From positions 1 to 33,556 of the forward strand of contig LFEN01000006.1 of assembly GCA_001510075.1 (NCBI GenBank): a stretch of DNA of 33,556 nucleotides, given 5' to 3'. Both the position numbers and the translations under genes were made by a program. Positions 16,215 to 24,796 of this stretch are shown in pieces. The stretch comes from Alphaproteobacteria bacterium casp-alpha2. Lineage in GTDB: Bacteria; Pseudomonadota; Alphaproteobacteria; Rhodospirillales; Casp-alpha2. Within the stretch, counting starts at the first letter, position 1. Each line of letters opens with the position of its first letter. A model generated the notes under the pieces. The model had not been told where the DNA came from, did not search any database, and saw nothing but the letters and a program-made list of their open reading frames with translations.

Positions 16215-17369
16215 TTATTCGTTGCCTGAGGCGGCGATGGTGCGGGCGAGTAATTTGATCTCGCTGCGAAGCTGCTGGATTAATTCATTCCGCCCGGCGC
16301 TTAATTCTTCCGTCAAGCGGGTAAGATAAAGGTCAAGGTTGCGTATATGGTTGCGCGATCCTTCGTCCAGGCCACCCGTTTCAGCCCCGGCGGCGAGCTT
16401 CGCCAGTATGGGTTTCATTTCCATCTGCGATTCCGCCAACCCCTTCATCAGGGTTTGTTCGGTGCGCATGTGGTTGGTCAACAACTCCAGTTTCTCGCCC
16501 AGTGTCATAATGCTGTTGTTGACGGAAGCCCGGCTTTCTTCTCCTCCGGCGATGGTTTTTTGCAGGTTTTCGAGGCTTTCCGCTGTCTGCTCCAGAAGGG
16601 CCTGGACATAAGCAGGGATGGATTGGTCGGTTTCCGCCAGTGACGAACCCGTCGCCAGCCGGGTAACGGTGGAGAGCCATTCCTCCAGGTCGTTGTAAAA
16701 CCGGTTCTGCGCCTGGTTGGCTTGTAAATCCAGGAACCCAAGGACCAGGGAACCCGCCAACCCGAACAGGGATGAGGAAAATGCCGTTCCCATGCCGGCC
16801 ATGGGTGCCTGCAACCCTTTCTTTAATTCGCCGAATACGGCGGCGCCGTCGCCGCCGTCAACGCTTAAGCCCCCGATAACCTGGCTGATGGAGGATACGG
16901 TTTCCAGCAGTCCCCAGAACGTACCCAGAAGACCTAAAAAAATCAGCAAACCGATGGTGTAGCGTGAAAGGTCGCGAGATTCGTCGAGCCGGGAAACAAT
17001 GCCGTCGAGCAGGGAACGCATGCCCAGCGTCGACAGGCTGAGCCGGTCCCGGTCCCGGTGTTCGGCCATCATGGTGGCCATCGGCGCCAGCAACTTGGGC
17101 GGTTGGGCCTCGGATACGGAAATTGCCTCGGTGCGGAAATTTTCGATCCAGGAAACTTCCGGGTACAGCATCAACACTTGGCGGAAATTATAGATGATGC
17201 CGAGGAGCAGCACCCCGACGATCAGACCGTTAAGGGGGGCGTTGGCCAGAAAGGCATCTCTGAGCGTAAGGAATAAAAATCCGGACAGGCCAATGACCGC
17301 GACAACAAAGACAACCATCCGGATAAGATATTTACGTGGCCGGGTCATGGGCGGGGCTTCGGTAATCAT
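16215..17369 (-). CDS. MotA/TolQ/ExbB-like proton channel with long coiled-coil tail
   Basis: This 384-residue protein has four membrane helices: about 14-36, 43-65, ~137-162 (IGLLIFLGLLGTFWGLLETV) and ~191-220 (GMGTAFSSSLFGLAGSLVLG). The last two match the MotA/TolQ/ExbB core, with the GLLGTFWGL pattern and a polar TAFSSSLFG helix. From ~255 to the end it is a cytoplasmic coiled coil, which ordinary ExbB and TolQ lack. Its start overlaps the stop of the upstream OmpA-like gene (ATGA), which implies translational coupling. With the next gene it should form a 5:2-type ion-driven stator. Cargo and function are unknown. Confidence 0.85.
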   Translation of the reverse strand: MITEAPPMTRPRKYLIRMVVFVVAVIGLSGFLFLTLRDAFLANAPLNGLIVGVLLLGIIYNFRQVLMLYPEVSWIENFRTEAISVSEAQPPKLLAPMATMMAEHRDRDRLSLSTLGMRSLLDGIVSRLDESRDLSRYTIGLLIFLGLLGTFWGLLETVSSISQVIGGLSVDGGDGAAVFGELKKGLQAPMAGMGTAFSSSLFGLAGSLVLGFLDLQANQAQNRFYNDLEEWLSTVTRLATGSSLAETDQSIPAYVQALLEQTAESLENLQKTIAGGEESRASVNNSIMTLGEKLELLTNHMRTEQTLMKGLAESQMEMKPILAKLAAGAETGGLDEGSRNHIRNLDLYLTRLTEELSAGRNELIQQLRSEIKLLARTIAASGNE

Positions 17370-18397
17370 CTTTCGGCGATGTTCACATCGACCCTGTTGA
17401 CAGGATCCTCCGTCGTTTTACTGCCCAAGGCACGGACATCAATGCGGGTGCTGCGTACGCCGCTTTCAATCAGGAACGAGCGGACGGATAGCGCACGCGA
17501 CAGGGACATGCGCCGGGCTTTGCTCGAAGAAAGGTCTTTTCCCCCGGCGTAAGCCAGCAGTTGCAGTCGGAGGTTGTCTTTGCCCTTGAGCTTCTTGGCC
17601 AATCCCAGCAAGTCGGGTTTGGCGTTATCGGGCAGCTTGGAGACCTTAGTGCCGAAAACGACCTGAAGCGCCCGGCCCTTTTTAAGCGTATCTTTTGCCG
17701 ACGGTAATGATGCCTGTTGTTTTTTCGCAGGGGCCGGTTTTGGAACAGAAACAGAGACAGTTTTATCCTTGGCCGGGGCCGCCGCAGGTGGTGGCGAGGG
17801 CGCCGCTTTCGGCGGGGCCGGTGGTGCAACCGGCGGCGTCGCCTTGGCCGTTTTTTCAGGCGTTTTCTTCGCCACCATCTTCGCCTTTTCAGGGGCCTTG
17901 GCTGGTTTTGCCGGTTCTTTCGGCACCGGGGGAGCCGGTGGTGCAGAGGCGGTCAACGGAGCCGGCGGCTTGCTGGCTGGAAGCGCCGGCTTGGCGGGCA
18001 TGGGCGGTTTAGGTTTCGCCGTGCGCACTTTTTTTCTGGCAACGCGCTTGGCCGGTTTTTTAGATTTTGTCCCAGGCGGCCTTAATTTGATCCTGCCGGT
18101 TTCTTCGGGGGCTGCGACATGAAGGCGTGATCGGGGAGGGGTAGCGCCTGGCAGGAGGAGACCCGAGCGTGGGGTGCTGAAACCGGGCGGGGTCCCATAC
18201 GTCAGTCCAGGTGATGGAACGGACCCTGCTTGATCAATGACGCTGAGATCGACATCCACGTTGTTGGTGCTTAGATCAACGCTTTGCGCTTCGGCAAAAG
18301 CCCAGGGAAGCGTTGTGACAATGACCGCGAGAAAAAAACGGCGCACCGGAACCTGATACATAGCAGCCAGGGTGTTCATGGTTTTGGAGTATCCCAT
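17366..18397 (-). CDS. Secreted OmpA-like protein with Pro/Lys/Ala-rich linker
   Basis: This is a protein of about 343 residues with a signal peptide (RRFFLAVIVTTLPWAFAEA) and no lipobox Cys. The mature N-terminus is short, then residues ~90-220 are a Pro/Ala/Lys-rich linker reminiscent of TolA and TonB spacers, fit to span the periplasm. The C-terminal ~110 residues have an OmpA-like fold pattern (LQVVFGTKVSKLPDNAKPDL; LSRALSVRSFLIESGV; RIDVRALG). The usual GHTD diaminopimelate-binding motif is replaced by AYAGGKD, so peptidoglycan binding may be altered. I use the ATG at 18397 over the TTG at 18400. Internal ATGs at residues 7 and 14 are possible alternatives. It is the first gene of the OmpA-ExbB-MotB trio. 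Confidence 0.75.
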   Translation of the reverse strand: MGYSKTMNTLAAMYQVPVRRFFLAVIVTTLPWAFAEAQSVDLSTNNVDVDLSVIDQAGSVPSPGLTYGTPPGFSTPRSGLLLPGATPPRSRLHVAAPEETGRIKLRPPGTKSKKPAKRVARKKVRTAKPKPPMPAKPALPASKPPAPLTASAPPAPPVPKEPAKPAKAPEKAKMVAKKTPEKTAKATPPVAPPAPPKAAPSPPPAAAPAKDKTVSVSVPKPAPAKKQQASLPSAKDTLKKGRALQVVFGTKVSKLPDNAKPDLLGLAKKLKGKDNLRLQLLAYAGGKDLSSSKARRMSLSRALSVRSFLIESGVRSTRIDVRALGSKTTEDPVNRVDVNIAER

Positions 18398-18532
18398 CAA
18401 TGCTGAGGCCTTCTTGTCTGGCCGCCAGCCAATTCCCTCATATCTCTTGGCCTAACCATAACCAAGGAAAAGCCCACAAACAACTGGTTTGCAAGGTAAT
18501 AAAGAATGAGGAGGGATGATGAGAGAGGGCGG

Positions 18533-19339
18533 TTATTTTTCAGCCTGGGAAAGGATTTCCCTGAGCTTCACGTGCAGCAGATCGTTGGCGGCGACGATTT
18601 CGCCGCTTTGCATCATGCCGTTTCCACCCTTCAGGTCCGTAACGTAGCCGCCGGCTTCGCGTACCAGGATAATCCCGGCGGCCATATCCCAGGCTTCCAG
18701 GCCGGATTCCCAGAAACCCTCGTAGCGCCCGGCGGCGACATAGGCGAGATCAAGGGCGGCGGAACCAAAACGCCGTACCCCCGACGATACGTCCATAACA
18801 GCGCCCAGTTGCTTCAAAAAACGCTCGTGGTCGGTTTGCGGCCCGCGACCGGCAAAAGGGATGCCGGTGCAAAATAGCGATTCGGTTAATTCATGGCGCC
18901 CTGAAACCCTGATCCGGTGGTTGTTGAGGTGGGCACCCTGACCTTTTTCGGCGGTGAACATCTGATCGGTCAGGGGTTCGTAAACGACCCCGGCGGCCGG
19001 TTCGCCGTCCCGCTCCAAGGCAATCGATATCGAGAAGTGAGGAAGCCCGTGGAGAAAGTTGGTGGTGCCGTCCAGGGGATCTACAATCCAGCGATTTGAG
19101 GTGTCCGAGCCTTTGATTTCGCCACCTTCTTCAAGCAGAAAACCGAAGTTCGGGCGGGCTTTCGACAACTCGTAAACGATCGTTTTTTCAGCCTTTTTAT
19201 CGGCATTACTGACGAAATCCGCGGTCCCTTTTTTCGAAACCTGAAGGTGTTCGATTTCACCGAAATCACGGACCAGGCCCCGCGCTGCCTTTTGCGCGGC
19301 GATCGTCATAACGTTCAAAATTGCCGAGCGCTGTACCAT
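18533..19339 (-). CDS. suhB: Inositol monophosphatase family protein (SuhB-like)
   Basis: This 268-residue, magnesium-dependent phosphatase of the IMPase superfamily has the metal-binding signature WIVDPLDGTTNFLHGLPHFS (about residues 84-103) and the second metal site WDMAAGIILVREAGG (about 217). The GEE-type motif is present as LLEEGGE. The ribosome-binding AAAGG is eight bases before the ATG at 19339. It is 26 bases downstream of efp and likely co-transcribed. Substrate could be inositol phosphate, a related sugar phosphate or a nucleotide phosphate. SuhB proteins also moonlight in rRNA antitermination in enterobacteria, which cannot be judged here. Confidence 0.85.
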   Translation of the reverse strand: MVQRSAILNVMTIAAQKAARGLVRDFGEIEHLQVSKKGTADFVSNADKKAEKTIVYELSKARPNFGFLLEEGGEIKGSDTSNRWIVDPLDGTTNFLHGLPHFSISIALERDGEPAAGVVYEPLTDQMFTAEKGQGAHLNNHRIRVSGRHELTESLFCTGIPFAGRGPQTDHERFLKQLGAVMDVSSGVRRFGSAALDLAYVAAGRYEGFWESGLEAWDMAAGIILVREAGGYVTDLKGGNGMMQSGEIVAANDLLHVKLREILSQAEK

Positions 19340-19365
19340 TAGGAAAACCTTTGAAGGAAGGAGGG

Positions 19366-19935
19366 CTAGTCCTTCGCTCGCTCCACGTAGGAACCATCGG
19401 CAGTGTTGACGACGATGCGGGTGCCGGCCTCAATATGGGGCGGCACCATGCATTTGACGCCATTTTCAAGCATCGCCGGTTTGTAAGACGAAGACGCCGT
19501 CTGTCCCTTGACCACGGCATCGGCCTCGGTGACGGCAAGGGCCACGGTATCTGGAAGCTGCACCCCGATGGGGTCGTCTTCGTAGCTTTCGATGGTGACG
19601 GTCATGTTATCTTGCAGATATGGCAGTTGATCTTCGCCGACCAAATCCTGGCTGATAGCGATCTGATCGAAGGTTTCTGCGTCCATGAAGTTGAGCATGT
19701 CGCCTTCGGCGTACAGGAATTGAAATTTCTTTTGACTGAGATGCGCGCGTTCCACCGTTTCCGACGAGCGAAAGCGTTCATTGAGCTTGGTTCCGTGGCG
19801 GATGTCCTTGAGCTCCACCTGCAAATAGGCGCCGCCTTTGCCAGGCTGGGTGTGCGCGGTTTTGACCGCCCGCCACAGATTACCCTGATGCTCGATGACC
19901 ATACCGGGGCGGATGGCGTTACCGTTAATTTTCAT
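19366..19935 (-). CDS. efp: Translation elongation factor P
   Basis: At 189 residues it has normal EF-P length. It rescues ribosomes stalled at polyproline. It starts [18 protein letters not shown] and carries [20 protein letters not shown]. The lysine in PGKGG (residue 33) is at the position modified by EpmA/EpmB in Escherichia coli, so this is the Lys-type, not the Arg-type, factor. Later landmarks are [12 protein letters not shown] and [19 protein letters not shown]. The ORF track extends to 20310, but that upstream part overlaps thiE on the same strand in another frame and is not real. The proline-rich OmpA-like and TolA proteins in this window are plausible EF-P clients. Confidence 0.96.
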   Translation of the reverse strand: MKINGNAIRPGMVIEHQGNLWRAVKTAHTQPGKGGAYLQVELKDIRHGTKLNERFRSSETVERAHLSQKKFQFLYAEGDMLNFMDAETFDQIAISQDLVGEDQLPYLQDNMTVTIESYEDDPIGVQLPDTVALAVTEADAVVKGQTASSSYKPAMLENGVKCMVPPHIEAGTRIVVNTADGSYVERAKD

Positions 19936-20005
19936 AATTTCTGACCGTAGATGAGGTTGAGGCGCGGAAGCTAACAGGTCGCTTGTGGCAAGGCAATGGT
20001 GGCTT

Positions 20006-20653
20006 CTAAGAGGATTCGGAAATGACCGCGTTGAAGATTTCGACGGCCTTGCCCGGGCCGTCCGGGTGATCCCATACAGCGGAGACCAGGGCCAGAAAAT
20101 CGGCCCCCGCGCGAACCAGCGGGGCGCAGTTATCCGGGGTGATGCCCCCGATGGCGACGACCGGAACAACCATGATGTCTGACCACCATTGCAGAATTTC
20201 GACAGGGGCGCGGGTACTCGCCTGCTTGGTTTCGGTGGCAAAGAAGGCCCCGAAAGCAACGTAATCGGCACCCTGTTCGGCGGCTTCCATACCCAGATGG
20301 CGGGAATCATGACAGGTTACACCGACAATTCCACTGTCGCCGACAGCCTCGCGGGCGTCTGCGTAGGTCGCGTCTTCTTGGCCAATATGTACGCCGTCGC
20401 AACCTGTTTGGCGGGCAAGGTCCGGGCGATCGTTCAAAATCAGCGGCACACCGCGTCCCCGGCATAGGGGGAGCAGAGCTTCCACGGCCCGACAGATGTC
20501 ATCATCTTGGGCATCCTTCAGGCGCAATTGCAGACAGGCGACATCGCCGCCGTCCAGGGCCTGGGCCAGAGACGAGGGGAACGTCGCCAGTTCAATCCGG
20601 GGCGGCGTAACCAGATAGAGACGGCAACCGGGGTCTTCTTCATTTATCGGCAT
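20006..20653 (-). CDS. thiE: Thiamine-phosphate synthase
   Basis: This 215-residue TIM-barrel enzyme joins HMP-pyrophosphate and the thiazole phosphate to give thiamine phosphate. Motifs are [13 protein letters not shown] (pyrophosphate-binding start), [33 protein letters not shown] (usually GxSxH in the family), [15 protein letters not shown] and [10 protein letters not shown]. Its start codon lies one base from the stop of the upstream hypothetical gene, and its GGGAAG ribosome-binding site lies inside that gene's end, so the two are probably translationally coupled. I see no TPP riboswitch upstream. Confidence 0.92.
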   Translation of the reverse strand: MPINEEDPGCRLYLVTPPRIELATFPSSLAQALDGGDVACLQLRLKDAQDDDICRAVEALLPLCRGRGVPLILNDRPDLARQTGCDGVHIGQEDATYADAREAVGDSGIVGVTCHDSRHLGMEAAEQGADYVAFGAFFATETKQASTRAPVEILQWWSDIMVVPVVAIGGITPDNCAPLVRAGADFLALVSAVWDHPDGPGKAVEIFNAVISESS

Positions 20654-20654
20654 T

Positions 20655-21068
20655 TCACTTCCCTTGGCTGAGCCAGCTTCTCAGGGCTGCTTCTTTGTCT
20701 TCCAATGGCAAAAGATCGAGAACCGGCATGGAGATATCTTCATCAATGCGGGCATCTGTCTGGGCGGCAATTTCGGCGATCCGGTCTTTTGCATCGCCTG
20801 TTATACTAGTACGGATGACCTTCAAGCCTAAGCGTAATGCCCCCAAGGCGAGACCAGGGTCGTCGCCACAGTCGAAGATGGTCGTAACGGTGACGGGCGG
20901 GGCCGAGCCCGCCGCTTCGTCAACCATATCCCTGAACACACTAGCCCCCAGATAGCGTCCTGCCCCCGGCGCACTTCTGAGGGTGACGGGAACGCCCAGC
21001 TCAGCAGCGACAGCCAGTGCGGCTTTGGCGTCTTCCAGGCTGTGAATAATGATCGGGCGGTCATTCAT
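20655..21068 (-). CDS. Conserved hypothetical protein coupled to thiE
   Basis: This is a protein of about 137 residues starting [21 protein letters not shown]. The pattern alternates helices and strands ([58 protein letters not shown]), like a small alpha/beta fold. I recognise it only as an alphaproteobacterial conserved hypothetical. The track's start at 21515 is too far upstream and overlaps motA; the ATG at 21068 is the sensible start, although its ribosome-binding site is weak. The end is one base from thiE, hinting at a link to thiamine metabolism or simple operon packing. Confidence 0.7.
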   Translation of the reverse strand: MNDRPIIIHSLEDAKAALAVAAELGVPVTLRSAPGAGRYLGASVFRDMVDEAAGSAPPVTVTTIFDCGDDPGLALGALRLGLKVIRTSITGDAKDRIAEIAAQTDARIDEDISMPVLDLLPLEDKEAALRSWLSQGK

Positions 21069-21186
21069 GGAGGGTCTCAGTCCAAACCGATTAAAATGGA
21101 TATCACTTGTTTCCCCTATAAAGTTGAAATCTAATGATTTTCTGGTAAATATTCTATGCTCAGTTCCCCTTGATGGAGAGGTTTTA

Positions 21187-22008
21187 GTGGATATAGCGAC
21201 ACTTCTTGGTTTGGTCATGGGTGTTTCCGTCGTGACGCTTGCCATCATGACGGGTTCGGAACTGTCAATTTTTCTCAATCTTCCGGGCTTCCTAATTGTC
21301 CTCGGCGGCACCATCGCCGCGACGCTGATCAAGTTTCCCATTTCCGGTGTGTTTGTCGCCTTCTTCGTCGGCACCAAGGCAGCCTTCGTCAACGAACGCG
21401 AAAGCCCCCGGGAAATCATCGATCTGACCATGCGCATGGTCAAAAGGGCGCGCAAGGCGGGACTGTTGGGGCTGGAGCGAATCAGTGTCAAAAACGCCTT
21501 CTTTAAAAAAGGCATTCAGCTATGCGCCGACGGTCGAGAACCGGACGTGATTCGAAAACTGCTGACCAGTGAAATGGAATTGGCGATCCAGCGCCAGGAA
21601 GTCGGCGAAAAGGTTTTCCGCGCCATTGGCGAATCGGCGCCTGCCTTCGGTATGGTCGGCACCCTGGTCGGCTTGGTGCAGATGCTGAGTTCCATGGAGG
21701 ATCCGACAACTATTGGCAAGGCCATGGCCGTGGCGTTGCTGACGACCCTTTATGGCGTCTTGATTGCGCAGCTTATTGCGTTGCCGATTTCCGACAAGCT
21801 GGAAGCCAAGAACGAAATCGAAAAAGCCAACCGGGTGTTGATTATCGAAGCCATTATGCAAATCCAGGCCCGCAACAACCCGACCATCGTGCTCGATGTG
21901 CTGGAGGCCTACCTGCCTGAAAAACAGCGCTCCGGCAATAATAGAAGGGAGGGGGATGGCGGCGATGAGGGCGGTGAGCGTCGAAAGAGAAGAGGGACCG
22001 ATAAATAG
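21187..22008 (+). CDS. motA: Flagellar motor stator protein MotA (PomA-like)
   Basis: This 273-residue protein has four membrane helices and conducts ions to power flagellar rotation with MotB. It starts DIATLLGLVMGVSVVTLAIM. It has the cytoplasmic loop with charged residues that contact FliG (RARKAGLLGLE), and the pore helices GESAPAFGMVGTLVGLVQML and TTLYGVLIAQLIALPISDKL, with both conserved prolines. The sequence is nearer the short PomA-type subfamily than E. coli MotA, so the ion (proton or sodium) is open. The ORF track starts at 21049. I choose the GTG at 21187 because GGAGAGG lies five bases before it and it gives the family N-terminus. The tail is Arg/Gly-rich. Its stop overlaps the motB GTG by one base. 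Confidence 0.9.
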   Translation: MDIATLLGLVMGVSVVTLAIMTGSELSIFLNLPGFLIVLGGTIAATLIKFPISGVFVAFFVGTKAAFVNERESPREIIDLTMRMVKRARKAGLLGLERISVKNAFFKKGIQLCADGREPDVIRKLLTSEMELAIQRQEVGEKVFRAIGESAPAFGMVGTLVGLVQMLSSMEDPTTIGKAMAVALLTTLYGVLIAQLIALPISDKLEAKNEIEKANRVLIIEAIMQIQARNNPTIVLDVLEAYLPEKQRSGNNRREGDGGDEGGERRKRRGTDK

Positions 22009-22778
22009 TGAAGATAACGGCACTCGAACGCAGGAAAATCGAGGGCGCCCCCCGGTGGATGGTGACCTTCGCCGACCTGATGGCGTTATTGTTTGCCCTG
22101 TTCGTGTTGTTGTTGTCGTTTTCCAATGTCGATAGTGACAGTTTCAACAAGAACGCCGGTCCCATGCGCGATGCCTTTCTCAAGGGCGAAAAAGTATTGG
22201 CGACGACCTCTCAGCAAACCGCCCAGCCCGGACAGGCAGGCCCTGGGCGCAGCAAGGCGAAACCGCAACCCAAATTGTCGTCGACCGCCGGGATCGTTCA
22301 GTTTGACAACCAGCAGAAAGCCAAAAGAAGCTTCCTCTGGCAATTCAGGCGTTCCATGGAACGCGAATTGGCGTCGTCGCGTGTTCTTCTGATTGATGAG
22401 GGTGACCGGATCGTCATCCGTTTCCCCGGCGCCACCTCGTTTATTCCGGGCGGCGCCGACCTGGCCGGTGATTTCGGCCCGACGCTGCTGAGAATTGCCA
22501 GTATCCTGAGAGCCACCCAGGGGCAGATACTGGTGTCGGGGCATACGGACAACTCACCCATTTCGACGGCCCGGTTCCGTTCCAACTGGGATTTGTCGAC
22601 GGCCCGCGCCGTCACCGTGGTTCACTTCCTGATGGAGAAGGCCGGCGTAAAACCGTCCCGGATCACCGTTAGAGGTTTCGCCGATAGCCGCCCGCTGGTG
22701 AAAAACACCACCCCGGAAAATCAGGCTAAAAACCGCCGCGTCGAAATTGCCCTCCAAATCTCCGACTTTGAAGGCTGA
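22008..22778 (+). CDS. motB: Flagellar motor stator protein MotB
   Basis: This 256-residue partner of MotA starts with GTG overlapping the motA TAG, indicating coupling. The N-terminal APRWMVTFADLMALLFALFVLLLSFS is the single membrane helix with the ion-binding Asp (ADLMALL). A plug/linker region follows, then the OmpA-like peptidoglycan-anchoring domain with VSGHTDNSPIS, LSTARAVTVVHFLM and NRRVEIAL. It differs from the MotB-like gene at 15028 by its short linker, so it is the conventional flagellar type. A strong bidirectional terminator follows 12 bases downstream. Confidence 0.92.
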   Translation: MKITALERRKIEGAPRWMVTFADLMALLFALFVLLLSFSNVDSDSFNKNAGPMRDAFLKGEKVLATTSQQTAQPGQAGPGRSKAKPQPKLSSTAGIVQFDNQQKAKRSFLWQFRRSMERELASSRVLLIDEGDRIVIRFPGATSFIPGGADLAGDFGPTLLRIASILRATQGQILVSGHTDNSPISTARFRSNWDLSTARAVTVVHFLMEKAGVKPSRITVRGFADSRPLVKNTTPENQAKNRRVEIALQISDFEG

Positions 22779-22790
22779 ATCAGGGCGACA

Positions 22791-22830
22791 AAAACCCCGC
22801 GCCCCCATTTCATCGGGGCGCGGGGGTTTT
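22791..22830. terminator. Bidirectional intrinsic terminator between motB and gap
   Basis: CCCCGCGCCCC (22795-22805) pairs perfectly with GGGGCGCGGGG (22815-22825), an 11-bp stem with a nine-base loop. It is flanked by AAAA on the left and GTTTT on the right. It can serve motB on the plus strand and gap on the minus strand. Confidence 0.92.
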
Positions 22831-22852
22831 CGTTTCGCGACATCTGGATTGC

Positions 22853-23860
22853 TTAGCCGAGATTGTGCATGGCAACCGCCGTATCCGGCATGCGGTTGGA
22901 GAAACCCCATTCGTTGTCATACCAGCTCAGCACCCGCACGAAGTTTCCGTCGATGACCTGGGTCTGGGTCGCATCGAAAGTCGAGCTGGCCGGGTTATGG
23001 TTGAAGTCGATGGATACAAGATCATCGGTCACATAACCCAGGATTCCCTTGAGGTGCCCTTCGGAGGCTGCCTTCATGGCGGCGTTGATTTCTTCCACCG
23101 TGGTGTCTTTGTTCGCGGTAAAGGTCAAATCGATCAACGATACATTGGGGGTCGGCACCCGGATGGAGGTGCCGCTCAGTTTTCCGGCTAGTTCCGGCAA
23201 AACCAGGCCGACGGCGGCCGCCGCACCCGTTGACGTCGGAATAAGCGAAACGCCGCAGGCCCGGGCCCGCCTGGGGTCCGAGTGGATGGTGTCGAGCGGG
23301 CGTTGATCGCCGGTATACGCATGGATGGTGGTCATGAAGCCCTTCTCGATACCGACGGCCTTATTCAGGACATCGGCGACGGGAGCCAGGCAATTGGTCG
23401 TGCACGAAGCGTTCGAGACCACGGTGTGGTGGGCTTCCAGCTTGTCGTGATTGACACCGTAGACGACGGTCATGTCGACTTCTTTACCTGGGGCCGAGAT
23501 CAGAACTTTCTTAGCGCCCGCGTCGAGGTGCTTTGACGCCGATTCCCTGTCGGTGAAAAACCCGGTGCATTCGAATGCAACATCTACGTCCAATTCACCC
23601 CAGGGAAGCTTGGCGGGATCGCGCTCCGCGACAACTTTCATCGGCCCCATCCCACAATCGAGGGTGCCGTTATCGATGATCATTTCGTTGCTGATGGTGC
23701 CGTGAACTGAATCGTATTTCAGCAGATGGGCGTTGATTTCTATGGAGCCAAGGTCGTTAATTCCGACGACTTCGATGTCCTTGCGACCGGATTCCATAAT
23801 CCCCCGCAAGACCAGCCGACCGATGCGACCAAAGCCGTTAATTCCTACACGCATTGCCAT
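22853..23860 (-). CDS. gap: Glyceraldehyde-3-phosphate dehydrogenase, type I
   Basis: This 335-residue enzyme converts glyceraldehyde-3-phosphate, NAD and phosphate to 1,3-bisphosphoglycerate. Motifs are the Rossmann start [17 protein letters not shown], the NAD-favouring Asp in GINDLGS, the catalytic Cys in [14 protein letters not shown], and the substrate loop [18 protein letters not shown]. At the C-terminus is [12 protein letters not shown]. The ATG at 23860 has GGAGG seven bases upstream. It stands alone between terminators, with no pgk or tkt beside it. Confidence 0.96.
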   Translation of the reverse strand: MAMRVGINGFGRIGRLVLRGIMESGRKDIEVVGINDLGSIEINAHLLKYDSVHGTISNEMIIDNGTLDCGMGPMKVVAERDPAKLPWGELDVDVAFECTGFFTDRESASKHLDAGAKKVLISAPGKEVDMTVVYGVNHDKLEAHHTVVSNASCTTNCLAPVADVLNKAVGIEKGFMTTIHAYTGDQRPLDTIHSDPRRARACGVSLIPTSTGAAAAVGLVLPELAGKLSGTSIRVPTPNVSLIDLTFTANKDTTVEEINAAMKAASEGHLKGILGYVTDDLVSIDFNHNPASSTFDATQTQVIDGNFVRVLSWYDNEWGFSNRMPDTAVAMHNLG

Positions 23861-24196
23861 TTTATAGCCTCCCTCAAATATAGGATCGGGTTATGCCGAA
23901 ACGTTTCCATCCACCTTTCCAGCAACGCCGTCTTCATCAAATCTGGTATTCAGGCTTAACTGGCATCTATTTTTATTGGCGCCAACATCCTAGGAAAGGT
24001 CCCAAAGGTCAATGGGGATTATTTGCCCTACCGTTAAAGCCCCGTCGTTGCCCCGGGGGTATTTTTTTATTCATTTTTAATAAGTTGCACACTTTTTTTG
24101 CAGCAATGATTGACGTAATAAAGTTGCCCGGCCTATCCTGCCGAAAGCCCTGCATCGGATCGTGCGGGGAGGTAAAACAGGGCGGGCGGGTTTTCG
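23861..24196. other. 336-bp intergenic region between gap and the zapA operon
   Basis: No gene is seen; the plus-strand ORF at 23893 has no motif. The left part should contain the gap promoter and leader (minus strand). The middle is AT-rich, with runs such as ATTTTTTTATTC. The right part contains a plausible promoter for the zapA operon, listed separately. Confidence 0.6.
24110..24138 (+). promoter_or_regulatory. Candidate promoter of the DUF4164-zapA transcript
   Basis: TTGACG (24110-24115) and CTATCC (24133-24138) are separated by exactly 17 bases, a reasonable sigma-70-type arrangement for an alphaproteobacterium. Transcription would start near 24145, about 50 bases before the first GTG. 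This is a pattern match only. Confidence 0.4.
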
Positions 24197-24451
24197 GTGA
24201 AAAAGGGCAATCTGCAAAAACCGACCAAAATGGAGCAGGCCAAAGCGCGCCTTGACGGTGCCGTGGCACGCCTTGAAGCCGTCGCGCAAAACGGGGCCTC
24301 CCAAGGGGGAGCACGGGGAAAGTCGGAAGAAAGTAGCAAGGAACTGGAACGGTTGCGGGCGGAAAATTCCCGGCTCAAGGTGCTGCATGATGACACGTCG
24401 TCCCGGCTCGACGCCGCCATTGGCAGGCTTCGCTCGGCGATGGGGGAATAA
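24197..24451 (+). CDS. DUF4164-like coiled-coil protein upstream of zapA
   Basis: This 84-residue, fully helical and charged protein (KARLDGAVARLEAVAQ; KELERLRAENSRLKVLHDD; RLDAAIGRLRSAMGE) has a clear coiled coil in its second half. Small coiled-coil proteins of the DUF4164 type commonly sit immediately before zapA in alphaproteobacteria, as this one does with two bases between stop and start. It may act with ZapA at the divisome, but that is inference from position. It begins with GTG at 24197. The methionine at residue 12 is a less likely alternative. Confidence 0.7.
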   Translation: MKKGNLQKPTKMEQAKARLDGAVARLEAVAQNGASQGGARGKSEESSKELERLRAENSRLKVLHDDTSSRLDAAIGRLRSAMGE

Positions 24452-24453
24452 GC

Positions 24454-24789
24454 ATGGCCCAGGTGACGGTCACCATCAACGGCAGTGATTATCTGGTCGC
24501 CTGTGATGACGGTCAGGAAGCCCACCTTGCCCGCCTCGGTGCTTATGTTGACAACCGCGCCGGCGAACTTGTCGCCGCCGTAGGCCCAGTCGATGACGCC
24601 CGTCTTCTGGTCATGGTGTCCTTGTTGTTGGCCGATGAATTGTCCGATGTCTATGCGGAATTGGATGCCGCCCGCACGGCGGATCAGGGGGTCGCCGCCA
24701 AAATGACTGCCGAAGAAAACCTTAGCGCCAATATCGATGAATTGGCCCAGCGCATAGAGAACATTGCCGAACGCCTTGAACAGGCTTAA
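24454..24789 (+). CDS. zapA: Cell division protein ZapA
   Basis: This 111-residue protein bundles FtsZ filaments at midcell. It starts AQVTVTINGSDYLVACDDGQE and continues HLARLGAYVDNRAGEL, then DARLLVMVSLLLADELSDVY, matching the ZapA globular head. A C-terminal coiled coil (NIDELAQRIENIAERLEQ) follows. It is two bases after the DUF4164 gene. The 6S RNA gene begins within about ten bases of its stop, the usual zapA - ssrS - fau order. Confidence 0.92.
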   Translation: MAQVTVTINGSDYLVACDDGQEAHLARLGAYVDNRAGELVAAVGPVDDARLLVMVSLLLADELSDVYAELDAARTADQGVAAKMTAEENLSANIDELAQRIENIAERLEQA

Positions 24790-24796
24790 GTATACC

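Noticed and set aside
15028-18397. Zorya anti-phage system
   Set aside because: Only ZorA/ZorB-like architecture is present. No ZorC, ZorD or ZorE type gene is nearby, and the neighbours are housekeeping genes.
19936-20310. N-terminal extension of EF-P in the ORF track
   Set aside because: It overlaps thiE on the same strand in another frame; the EF-P family begins at [11 protein letters not shown].
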